Source of the DNA: Phycisphaerales bacterium
GTDB taxonomy: Bacteria > Planctomycetota > Phycisphaerae > Phycisphaerales > UBA1924
NCBI GenBank assembly: GCA_003511945.1
Contig: DOJA01000188.1
Coordinates: 307 to 6,092, forward strand
DNA length: 5,786 bases
Direction of reading: 5' to 3'
The notes below the pieces were generated by a model that was not told where the DNA came from, searched no databases, and saw only the letters and a list, made by a program, of their open reading frames with translations. Shown here one piece after another: positions 1 to 5,082 of this stretch; positions within the stretch are counted from its first letter, which is position 1, and every line of letters begins with the position of its first letter. The position numbers and the translations under genes were made by a program.

Positions 1-2175
1 GACTTCCAGCCCAACTACGACGACCGCCTCGTCGAGCCCATGGTGCTCCCGGGGAAGTTCCCCCACCTGCTGATCAACGGCGGGGTCGGGATCGCGGTCG
101 GCATGGCCACCAGTCTCCTCCCCCACAACGCGGGCGAGATGTTCGACGCCATCGTCGCGGTGATCGACGACCCCGACATCGCCCTCGCCGACCTCCTCAA
201 GGTCGTCCCCGGCCCCGACTTCCCCGCCGGCGGGATCATCTGCGGCAAGCGCGGCATCGTCGACGGCTACGCCACCGGACGCGGGCGCCTCACCGTCCGC
301 GGGCGCGTCCACACGGAAGAGATGAAGAACGGACGCGAGCAGCTGGTCATCGACGAGATCCCCTTCCAGCTCGTGCAGAACACCCTGATGGAGCGGATCG
401 TCGACGCGGTGAAGGAGGAGCGGATCAAGGACATCTCCGATGTCCGCAACGAGTCGGGGCGCGGGGCGCAGACGCGGATCGTGTGCGAGCTGAAGCGCGG
501 GGCCGATCCGGCGGTGGTCGAGAACCAGCTGTACCAGTTCACGCCCCTGCAGAGCACGCTGAGCATCATGAACATCGCGCTGGTGAACCGCCAGCCGCGG
601 ACGCTCCCGCTGAAGGAGATGATCCGGTGCTACATCGACCACCGCGTCGATGTGATCGAGCGCCGGACCCGCCACCTGCTGCACGAGGCCCGCAAGCGGG
701 CCCATGTCCTGGAGGGGCTGATCTTCGCGGTGTGCGACATCGACGAGGTGATCGCCCTCATCCGCCGCTCGCGCACGCGCGAGGAGGCGATCACCGCCCT
801 CTCCGAGCGGGCCTTCCGCATCGCGCCCGACCACCGCTACGCCCCCCGCATCCCCGCGCGGCTCAAGGAGGCGGCCTCGGGCGCGCCGGGCCTGCGCCTG
901 ACGCGGGTGCAGGCGGAGGCGATCGGCGCGATGCGCCTGATCCAGCTCGTGGGGCTGGAGATCGAGCGCCTGGTGGCCGACTACGCGGGCGTGGCCGCCG
1001 AGATCGAGGGCTTCGAGGCCATCCTCGCCGACCGCGCGCTCGTGCTGAAGATGGTCAAGGACGACTGCGTCCAGATGCGGGCCCGCTACGCCACCCCGCG
1101 CCGCACCGCCATCGAGGAGAGCGACGCGGACATCGACATCGAGGCCCTCATCCGCGAGGAGACCGCCGCCGTCACCATCTCCCACGACGGGCTGATGAAG
1201 CGCTCGGCGCTCTCGGTGTACCGCGAGCAGAACCGGGGCGGACGCGGGATCATCGCCTCGGACTCGAAGGAGAACGACTTCATCGAGCACCTGCTGGTGG
1301 CCTCGACGCACGACGATGTGCTGGTCTTCACCGACACCGGGCGGGTCTTCCGGATCAAAGTCTACGAGATCCCCGAGATGGCCCGCACCGCCAAGGGGCG
1401 CTCGATCCGGAACATCGTCGAACTCCGCGAGGACGAGAAGGGCGTCGCCTTCCTCCCCGTGGAGGACTTCGAGAAGCGCGAGGACTACCTCGTGTTCGCC
1501 ACCGCCCAGGGGCGCGTCAAGCGCTCCGGGCTGCGGCTCTACCAGAATGTGAACCGGGGAGGGATCATCGCGGTCGCGCTCAACGAGGGCGACACCCTCA
1601 TCGGCGTCACCACCACCAGCGGGCACGACCACCTGCTGCTGGGAACCGCCAAGGGCATGGCGATCCGCTTCAAGGAGTCGGACGCCCGCCCCATGGGACG
1701 CGACGCCGCCGGGGTGAAGGGGATCGAACTCGCGGGCGACGACCGCGTGGTCGGGCTCGTCCGCGTCGAGATGCGCGACGAGGACGACGCGTCCTCCTCC
1801 GTCCACCCCGAGGTCGACCTGCTGACGGTCACGCAGAACGGCTTCGGGAAGCGGACCGCGCTCCTTGAGTACCTCGTCCAGGGCGAGGGACCGGGCGGCG
1901 CCGTCGAGCACCGGACGCAGTCGCGGGGCGGCAAGGGACGCATCGACATCCGCACCACCGAGCGCAACGGCGATGTGGTCGCGGTGAAGGCCGTCCGCCC
2001 GGGCGACGGGCTGGTGTGCGTCACCGAGGGCGGGCTGCTCGTGCGCATGCCTGTCGACCAGATCTCCCGCATCGGGCGGAACACCCAGGGCGTGCGCGTC
2101 GTGAATGTGCGCGAGGGCGACCGCGTCGTCGCAACCGCCGTCGTCCCGCCCGACGAGAACCCGGCGCCGCCTTGA
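1..2175 (+). CDS. gyrA: DNA gyrase subunit A, C-terminal 724 codons (5' end outside window)
   Basis: GyrA is the DNA-breaking and DNA-wrapping subunit of gyrase (A2B2), which introduces negative supercoils using ATP. The frame is open from base 1 to the TGA at 2173-2175, so the gene is cut by the window edge. The catalytic tyrosine and quinolone-resistance region lie upstream and cannot be judged. The first residues (DFQPNYDDRLVEP, then LLINGGVGIAVGMAT) match the breakage-reunion core. Tower and coiled-coil exit-gate segments follow to about residue 390. The rest is the six-bladed C-terminal wrapping domain, with blade-type Gly motifs near residues 410, 465, 518, 571, 642 and 697. The GyrA box is QNRGGRG (410-416), with Asn in place of the usual Arg/Lys, and a second box-like QSRGGKG is at 640-646. 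About 13 extra residues precede that second motif compared with remembered E. coli and B. subtilis GyrA. The box and six blades favour GyrA over ParC. The C-terminal tail is short and not acidic. Confidence 0.95.
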   Translation, partial: DFQPNYDDRLVEPMVLPGKFPHLLINGGVGIAVGMATSLLPHNAGEMFDAIVAVIDDPDIALADLLKVVPGPDFPAGGIICGKRGIVDGYATGRGRLTVRGRVHTEEMKNGREQLVIDEIPFQLVQNTLMERIVDAVKEERIKDISDVRNESGRGAQTRIVCELKRGADPAVVENQLYQFTPLQSTLSIMNIALVNRQPRTLPLKEMIRCYIDHRVDVIERRTRHLLHEARKRAHVLEGLIFAVCDIDEVIALIRRSRTREEAITALSERAFRIAPDHRYAPRIPARLKEAASGAPGLRLTRVQAEAIGAMRLIQLVGLEIERLVADYAGVAAEIEGFEAILADRALVLKMVKDDCVQMRARYATPRRTAIEESDADIDIEALIREETAAVTISHDGLMKRSALSVYREQNRGGRGIIASDSKENDFIEHLLVASTHDDVLVFTDTGRVFRIKVYEIPEMARTAKGRSIRNIVELREDEKGVAFLPVEDFEKREDYLVFATAQGRVKRSGLRLYQNVNRGGIIAVALNEGDTLIGVTTTSGHDHLLLGTAKGMAIRFKESDARPMGRDAAGVKGIELAGDDRVVGLVRVEMRDEDDASSSVHPEVDLLTVTQNGFGKRTALLEYLVQGEGPGGAVEHRTQSRGGKGRIDIRTTERNGDVVAVKAVRPGDGLVCVTEGGLLVRMPVDQISRIGRNTQGVRVVNVREGDRVVATAVVPPDENPAPP

Positions 2176-2212
2176 TCGCCGCCCGTGCCCAAGCATCCCG
2201 GTTTGCCGCCCC

Positions 2213-2431
2213 GAGGGCCGAGATCAGGCCCCGATGATTCCCGGCCCGGAAGGCCAAAGACCCTTGCCACGGGTGGAGGCCGCACCGGCGACCGGAACCC
2301 GTGGACCGCACACGCCGCGCACCACCGCTCCCGGCCCGGAGGGCCGAGGACCCTTGCCACGGGTGGAGAACGCCGAAGGCGATCGGAACCCGTGGAACGG
2401 CGCCGAACGCGTGAACCCGCCCCGGAGGGGC
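2213..2431 (-). repeat. Left arm of hairpin array (two units, minus orientation)
   Basis: The unit reads on the minus strand, away from the transposase. Main hairpins lie at 2357-2395 (39 bases, GATCGCC-type inner stem) and 2267-2304 (38 bases, GGTCGCC-type, one base shorter in the inner stem), with starts 90 bases apart. Each is followed on the minus strand by CAAGG and a small hairpin, at 2333-2345 and 2243-2255. The arm begins next to the transposase with a GCCCC-TCC-GGGGC hairpin (2419-2431). The spacer between the two units carries GCGGTGGTGCGCGGCG, which is also found twice in the right arm. The outermost block (2213-2242) contains AATCATCGG in complement. No gyrA-specific terminator with a T-run is visible here, so these hairpins may also end gyrA transcription. 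Confidence 0.85.
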
Positions 2432-2445
2432 GGCGGGGGGCGCGA

Positions 2446-2451
2446 TACGCT
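2446..2451 (+). promoter_or_regulatory. Possible -10 element of the transposase gene
   Basis: TACGCT within GATACGCT lies six bases before the GTG at 2458, in otherwise very GC-rich DNA. A -10 at this spacing would place the transcript start at about the start codon, giving a leaderless mRNA, which fits the lack of a Shine-Dalgarno sequence. No -35 element is recognisable, because that region is the 2419-2431 hairpin. Weak by itself. Confidence 0.3.
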
Positions 2452-2457
2452 CCTCGC

Positions 2458-2910
2458 GTGTCCGGCACCTATTCTCAGCTCCTCTTCCACATCGTCTTCT
2501 CAACCAAACAGCGCGTCCCGTTCATTCGCGAGCCCGTCGGCGAGCGCCTCCATGCCTACATCGGAGGCATCATCCGCGCCGAGCGCGGCACGCCGCTCGA
2601 AATCGGGAGCGTCGAGGACCACATCCACATCCTTCTTCGATGGCGCACCGACGAGGCGCTGTCGAACCTCATGCGCACGGTCAAGTCGCGCTCGTCGCTG
2701 TGGGTCCACCAGACCTGGCCCGATCTTGCTGGGTTCGCCTGGCAGGAGGGGTACGCCGCGTTCTCGGTGAGCGCTTCTCAGTCGGACGCGGTCCGGGAGT
2801 ACATCCGCAACCAGCGGGAGCACCACGCGCGCCGGGAGTTCCGTGCCGAGCTCGAGGCGCTCCTCCGTGCGCACGGCGTGGAGTTCGACCCGGCGCGGGC
2901 GCTGGATTGA
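2458..2910 (+). CDS. IS200/IS605-type Y1 (HUH) transposase, RAYT-like
   Basis: A 150-residue single-strand DNA transposase of the Y1/HUH superfamily, which cuts and rejoins one strand at hairpin-marked sites through a 5'-phosphotyrosine intermediate. The protein opens SGTYSQLLFHIVFSTKQR, typical of the IS200-like TnpA fold. The metal-binding HUH pair is His55 and His57 in DHIHILL. Tyr115 is the predicted nucleophile and Gln119 sits one helical turn later, as in the Tyr/Gln pair of IS608 TnpA. WQEGYAAFS (95-103) and NQREHH (118-123) are family motifs. The length is typical of an intact family member. GTG at 2458 is chosen because the family N-terminus begins there; an upstream extension to 2185 would translate the repeats. 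There is no clear ribosome-binding site. No TnpB/IscB-like gene accompanies it. Early codons TAT, TCT, TCA, AAA and ATT are less biased than in gyrA, suggesting different ancestry. Whether it is active or domesticated cannot be told. Confidence 0.88.
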   Translation: MSGTYSQLLFHIVFSTKQRVPFIREPVGERLHAYIGGIIRAERGTPLEIGSVEDHIHILLRWRTDEALSNLMRTVKSRSSLWVHQTWPDLAGFAWQEGYAAFSVSASQSDAVREYIRNQREHHARREFRAELEALLRAHGVEFDPARALD

Positions 2911-2917
2911 GTCCGCC

Positions 2918-3001
2918 GCCCCTGCGGGGCGGGCGCTGATTGGCGATGGCTCGCATTCCACGGGTTCCGATCGCCTTCGGCGTTCTCCACCCGTGGCAAG
3001 G
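2918..3001 (+). repeat. 84-base segment duplicated at 3081-3163
   Basis: Bases 2918-3001 and 3081-3163 are identical by eye except for one extra T (2956/2957) in the first copy. The copy spans the short hairpin, the spacer with GATTGGCGATGGCTCGCAT, the complete main hairpin and CAAGG. The two copies diverge immediately afterwards. Such identity beside more divergent units suggests recent duplication or gene conversion. Confidence 0.85.
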
Positions 3002-3080
3002 ATCCCTGGCCCTGCGGGCCGGGAATCATCGGCGCCTGGTCTTGGGCTTGAGGGCCGGGAGTCGTGGACTCGTGGAGATG

Positions 3081-3163
3081 GCCCCTGCGGGGCGGGCGCT
3101 GATTGGCGATGGCTCGCATCCACGGGTTCCGATCGCCTTCGGCGTTCTCCACCCGTGGCAAGG
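3081..3163 (+). repeat. Second copy of the 84-base segment
   Basis: Partner of 2918-3001, one base shorter. It heads the 91-base-period block of three main hairpins (3120, 3211, 3302). Confidence 0.85.
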
Positions 3164-3431
3164 GTCTTTGGCCTTCCGGGCCGGGAGCGGTGGTGCGCGG
3201 CGTGTGCGTTCCACGGGTTCCGGTCGCCGGTGGCGGCCTCCGCCCGTGGCAAGGGTCCTTGGCCCTCCGGGCCGGGAGCGGTGGTGCGCGGCGCGTGCGC
3301 TCCACGGGTTCCGGTCGCCGGGGGCGGCCTCCACCCGTGGCAAGGATCCTTGGCCCTGCGGGCCGCGATGGCGGGGCGCGAGCGTTGCATTCTTCAGACC
3401 CGGGGTCGCCCGTTCCCCTCCCCGAGTCCCC

Positions 3432-3450
3432 GGCGCGGGGGTGCCCCGCC
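3432..3450 (+). other. GC-rich inverted repeat upstream of the STAS gene
   Basis: GGC-GC-GGGG, loop GTG, CCCC-GCC can form a 7-bp stem with a two-base bulge just before the putative promoter of the STAS gene. There is no T-run, so it is not a standard terminator. It could be an upstream transcript end or a chance product of composition. The rest of 3365-3456 shows nothing recognisable. Confidence 0.3.
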
Positions 3451-3456
3451 GGACTC

Positions 3457-3465
3457 TGCTAAACT
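3457..3465 (+). promoter_or_regulatory. Possible extended -10 element of the STAS gene
   Basis: TGCTAAACT contains TG-N-TAAACT, an extended -10-like site and the only AT-rich word in this intergenic region. It would start transcription near 3472, leaving a leader of about 18 bases that contains the ribosome-binding site AGGGGA (3478-3483). No -35 match is visible. Confidence 0.4.
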
Positions 3466-3489
3466 CCGCCGCCGCCCAGGGGACCCGCC

Positions 3490-3843
3490 ATGTCGACCGA
3501 ATGGTCAGAGAACATCGTGATCCGCGACCTTGCGGACGAGCCGGACCTCTCGGAGGAGCTCAACGACCTGTATGTCCGGCTGGCCGAGGGGCCGCAGGCG
3601 GGCGTGCCCAGCGTGGTGCTGAACATGGCGGGCGTGACCTACCTGAACTCCTCGAACATCGCCCAGCTGCTCCGCATCCGGCGCAGGTTAGTCGAGTGCT
3701 CCAAGGGGCTGCGCCTGGCGTCGGTCGCCGACGGGGTCTGGTCGATCATGCTGCTGACCGGGCTGGACAAGGTCTTCGAGTTCGCCGCCGACAAGGCAAC
3801 CGCGATCGCCAGTCTCCAGATCCGCGAATCGAAGAGGTCCTGA
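3490..3843 (+). CDS. STAS-domain protein, anti-sigma factor antagonist type
   Basis: A 117-residue protein that is essentially one STAS domain, the fold of SpoIIAA and RsbV. In those partner-switching pathways the unphosphorylated protein binds an anti-sigma kinase, and phosphorylation of a conserved serine releases it. The diagnostic segment is VVLNMAGVTYLNSSNIAQLL (residues 42-61). Ser54/Ser55 lie where the DSSG or DST phosphorylation site of the family sits, with Asn53 in place of the usual Asp and Asn56 in place of Gly. The second half, with KGLRLASVADGVWSIMLLTGLDKVFEF (split at residues 72-80 and 81-98), gives the usual beta-helix ending. The ATG at 3490 is supported by AGGGGA six bases upstream. 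It is cytoplasmic, with no signal peptide or membrane segment. No kinase, phosphatase or sigma factor gene is nearby, so the pathway is unknown. An MlaB-like role with the downstream ATPase is less likely, because that ATPase is not MlaF-like. Confidence 0.8.
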   Translation: MSTEWSENIVIRDLADEPDLSEELNDLYVRLAEGPQAGVPSVVLNMAGVTYLNSSNIAQLLRIRRRLVECSKGLRLASVADGVWSIMLLTGLDKVFEFAADKATAIASLQIRESKRS

Positions 3844-3845
3844 CG

Positions 3846-3874
3846 GGCGAACCGTCACCGGTCCTCTGTTCGCC
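3846..3874 (+). other. Inverted repeat between the STAS and ABC genes
   Basis: GGCGAAC (3846-3852) and GTTCGCC (3868-3874) form a perfect 7-bp stem with a 15-base loop, starting two bases after the STAS stop codon. There is no T-run. It could be a weak transcript end or RNA-stability hairpin separating the two genes, or chance. Confidence 0.4.
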
Positions 3875-3876
3875 GG

Positions 3877-3882
3877 TACACC
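3877..3882 (+). promoter_or_regulatory. Possible -10 element of the ABC ATPase gene
   Basis: TACACC lies seven bases before the ATG at 3890, and no Shine-Dalgarno sequence precedes that ATG. At this spacing transcription would start at or near the start codon, giving a leaderless message. No -35 is seen. If real, the ABC gene is not strictly dependent on the STAS promoter. Confidence 0.3.
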
Positions 3883-3889
3883 CGTCTCC

Positions 3890-4633
3890 ATGGCCTCGCT
3901 CACAGCCCAACCCGCGCCCGTCCCGCATGAGGCCACCGGCGTGCCGACGGTCTGCTCGCTCCGAGGCGTGAAGAAGATCTACTACAAGCCCGACGGCTCC
4001 GTCCTCGTCGAGGCCCTGCGGGGCGTGGACCTGGACATCCCCCGCGGGCAGTATGTCGCCATCATGGGCCCCTCCGGGTCGGGCAAGAGCACGCTGATGA
4101 ACCTGCTGGGCTGCCTCGACCGCCCCACCTTCGGCGACTACTTCCTCGACGACAAGAATGTCGCCACCATGCCCGACGAGGAGCTCAGCCAGTACCGCGG
4201 GCAGAAGATCGGCTTCATCTTCCAGGCCTTCAACCTCATCTCGCAGCTGAAGATCGAGGAGAATGTCGAGGTCCCGCTCTTCTATCAGGGCGTCCACCGT
4301 GCCGAGCGCCACCGGCGCGCGGTCGGGGCGCTGGAGCTCGTCGGGCTCCGCGACCGCGTGGGCCACCGACCCCGGGAACTCTCGGGCGGGCAGCAGCAGC
4401 GGGCCGCCATCGCCCGCGCGCTGGTCACCAGCCCGGTTGTGCTGATGGCCGACGAGCCCACCGGCAACCTCGACTCCTCCACCGGGCGCGCCATCCTCGA
4501 GGTCTTCGACAACCTCCACAAAGGCGGCATGACCATCATCATGGTCACCCACGACGAGGCCATCGCCGAGCGATGCCAGCGGGTCGTCCGCGTCCGCGAC
4601 GGCGTCATCGAACGCGAAGAACACCGCGGCTGA
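3890..4633 (+). CDS. ABC transporter ATP-binding protein, MacB/LolD type
   Basis: A 247-residue ATPase subunit that would power a MacB/LolD/FtsE-like (type VII) transporter on the cytoplasmic face of the membrane. All nucleotide-binding motifs are intact: Walker A GPSGSGKST (60-68), Q-loop Gln112 in FIFQAFNL, signature LSGGQQQR (164-171), Walker B VVLMADE (183-189) with catalytic Glu189, D-loop NLD (193-195) and switch His221 in THD. Phrases such as FNLI..L.I.ENVEVPL and DEPTGNLDS are characteristic of the MacB/LolD subfamily rather than importers. About 20 extra residues precede the usual start of the domain, poor in motifs and without a signal peptide. A later start is possible but no better ATG is present. 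No FtsX/MacB-like permease or periplasmic adaptor is in the window, so substrate and direction are unknown. It lies 46 bases after the STAS gene. Confidence 0.9.
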   Translation: MASLTAQPAPVPHEATGVPTVCSLRGVKKIYYKPDGSVLVEALRGVDLDIPRGQYVAIMGPSGSGKSTLMNLLGCLDRPTFGDYFLDDKNVATMPDEELSQYRGQKIGFIFQAFNLISQLKIEENVEVPLFYQGVHRAERHRRAVGALELVGLRDRVGHRPRELSGGQQQRAAIARALVTSPVVLMADEPTGNLDSSTGRAILEVFDNLHKGGMTIIMVTHDEAIAERCQRVVRVRDGVIEREEHRG

Positions 4634-4870
4634 TCGGGGGGCGCTTCTGGTGGGCGTCTCCTGTCGCCGGGCGCCTCGGCTGACGCCCCGCCCGCCCGAC
4701 TCGCTCCGCTCCCGGGCCGGGGCACCCGGGACGCCCGGCTGGCGGCGTGGCCTGCTTGTGGCTCTCCACAAGCATGGATCGGGCGCCCGCCGCATGCTTG
4801 CTCAGGGCAGCGAGCATGCCACCCCGGGACGCCCCGTCCCCAGGTCCGGATAACCCTTCATCTGAGCGCG
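4634..4870. repeat. Gene-free hairpin cluster after the ABC gene
   Basis: No gene is supported here. Four compact hairpins lie in close succession. At 4726-4738 there is CCGGG-ACG-CCCGG. At 4754-4773 there is GCTTGTGG with loop CTCT and CCACAAGC, a perfect 8-bp stem. At 4792-4819 an 11-bp stem with one G-T pair runs from GCATGCTTGCT to AGCGAGCATGC around a 6-base loop. At 4826-4840 there is GGGACG-CCC-CGTCCC. AAGCATG at the end of the second hairpin can also pair with CATGCTT at the start of the third, so alternative folds exist. None has a T-run. They look like dispersed REP-like palindromes, and similar CATGCTTG-containing palindromes occur in planctomycete genomes as I remember them. They may also end the ABC transcript. 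Confidence 0.65.
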
Positions 4871-4909
4871 AAAAAAACCGGATCGGCGCCGAAGAGGCGC
4901 CAGATCCGG
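4871..4909 (-). terminator. Intrinsic terminator facing the minus strand
   Basis: CCGGATC-GGCGCC (4878-4890), loop GAAGA, GGCGCC (4896-4901), one bulged A, then GATCCGG (4903-4909) give a 13-bp stem. A run of seven A on the + strand (4871-4877) abuts the hairpin, so on the minus strand the stem is followed by TTTTTTT, the textbook Rho-independent layout. On the + strand there is no T-run (CTTCCGGGG follows). No minus-strand protein gene ends here. Confidence 0.8.
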
Positions 4910-4969
4910 CTTCCGGGGGGCAAAGGTTGAGTTCAGAACAGTCTAGGATTCAATCACCCGCTTGTCGAG
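4871..4969 (-). ncRNA. Candidate small RNA ending at the minus-strand terminator
   Basis: A transcript from about 4969 down to the T-run at 4871 would be about 99 nucleotides. It rests on the strong terminator, a plausible promoter upstream on the minus strand, and unusually AT-rich DNA (about 4921-4995) in a GC-rich window. The only ATG-started frame nearby on the minus strand, from 4993, encodes 12 residues and overlaps the proposed promoter, so it is unlikely to be a gene. No known RNA family is recognised. The start and the existence of the RNA are inferred. Confidence 0.35.
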
Positions 4970-4975
4970 TCGGCG

Positions 4976-5005
4976 ATTAACCTTTTCTTCATGAATCGTG
5001 GACAA
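4976..5005 (-). promoter_or_regulatory. Possible minus-strand promoter
   Basis: On the minus strand TTGTCC (5005-5000) and GTTAAT (4981-4976) are separated by 18 bases. Each matches the sigma-70 consensus hexamers TTGACA and TATAAT at four of six positions. It points toward the orphan terminator at 4909-4871. Confidence 0.35.
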
Positions 5006-5050
5006 CCGCCCCTGCGAGCGTCCCTGATGCGATCCCGCCCCCCCGACCGA

Positions 5051-5056
5051 TACCCT
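5051..5056 (+). promoter_or_regulatory. Possible -10 element of ruvC
   Basis: TACCCT within GATACCCT lies 26 bases before the ruvC ATG. It would give a leader of about 20 bases that includes the ribosome-binding site GGGAGAG (5072-5078). No -35 is recognised. Confidence 0.3.
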
Positions 5057-5082
5057 GTTCGGGATCAGGACGGGAGAGTCCC

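Larger units (their letters stand above)
2213..3364 (+). mobile_element. REP/RAYT-like module: Y1 transposase between inverted hairpin arrays
   Basis: A small Y1 transposase gene sits between two arrays of the same hairpin unit in opposite orientation. Reading outward from the gene on either side, the order is a short hairpin (2419-2431 left, 2918-2930 right), a spacer, a 38-39 base hairpin with ends CCACGGG and CCCGTGG, the constant CAAGG, and a 13-base hairpin of GGCCC-TNC-GGGCC type. A related outer block follows, containing AATCATCGG and a GCCTGATCT/GCCTGGTCT variant (2213-2242 left, complement; 3023-3057 right). This layout matches REP-associated tyrosine transposases (RAYT/TnpA-REP) and their REP/BIME repeats. 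The right side carries a further three-unit array (3081-3364) in the same orientation as the first right unit. No target-site duplication could be identified, so the exact ends are uncertain. Confidence 0.75.
2918..3364 (+). repeat. Right arm of hairpin array (four units, plus orientation)
   Basis: Four main hairpins, each 39 bases, lie at 2958-2996, 3120-3158, 3211-3249 and 3302-3340. All have the outer stem CCACGGG/CCCGTGG and are followed by CAAGG. Small hairpins follow at 3008-3020, 3170-3182, 3261-3273 and 3352-3364, each with a TNC loop. The last three main hairpins start exactly 91 bases apart. GCCCC-TGC-GGGGC hairpins stand at 2918-2930 and 3081-3093. The inner stem is GATCGCC/GGCGTTC in the first two units and GGTCGCC/GGCGGCC in the last two. 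No gene is supported in this stretch; the long open frames crossing it come from repeats that are poor in stop codons. Confidence 0.88.

Noticed and set aside
483..1868. A 461-codon frame inside gyrA
   Set aside because: Arg/Gly/Pro-rich shadow of the gyrA frame.
2185..2457. N-terminal extension of the transposase to an ATG at 2185
   Set aside because: The extension only translates left-arm repeats; the family N-terminus starts at the GTG at 2458.
2213..3364. CRISPR array
   Set aside because: The units carry no variable spacers of constant length; the spacers are themselves repeated and orientation flips around the transposase.
2500..3390. A 296-codon minus-strand open frame across the transposase and right array
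   Set aside because: It is the complement of the transposase plus repeat units; its repeated Pro/Arg/Gly-rich peptides come from the DNA repeats.
2940..3971. A 343-codon plus-strand open frame through the repeats and STAS gene
   Set aside because: It translates the hairpin array and then an alternative frame of the well-supported STAS gene, and resembles no known domain.
4011..4026. CCCTGCGGGG-like sequence in the ABC gene as another copy of the short hairpin
   Set aside because: It is explained by coding sequence and lacks the neighbouring repeat elements.
3746..4795. A 349-codon minus-strand open frame opposite the ABC gene
   Set aside because: GC-rich codon bias keeps the complement open; the plus frame has all ABC motifs.
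4871..4909. Terminator of the upstream ABC gene
   Set aside because: The T-run is on the minus strand only; the plus-strand side is GC-rich after the stem and lies about 245 bases beyond the stop codon.
4920..4990. Possible tRNA because of a GATTCAATC-like T-loop
   Set aside because: The flanking bases do not form a T-arm and no acceptor or anticodon stem fits.
4957..4993. 12-residue minus-strand ORF starting MKKRL
   Set aside because: Too short, no ribosome-binding site, and it overlaps the proposed minus-strand promoter.
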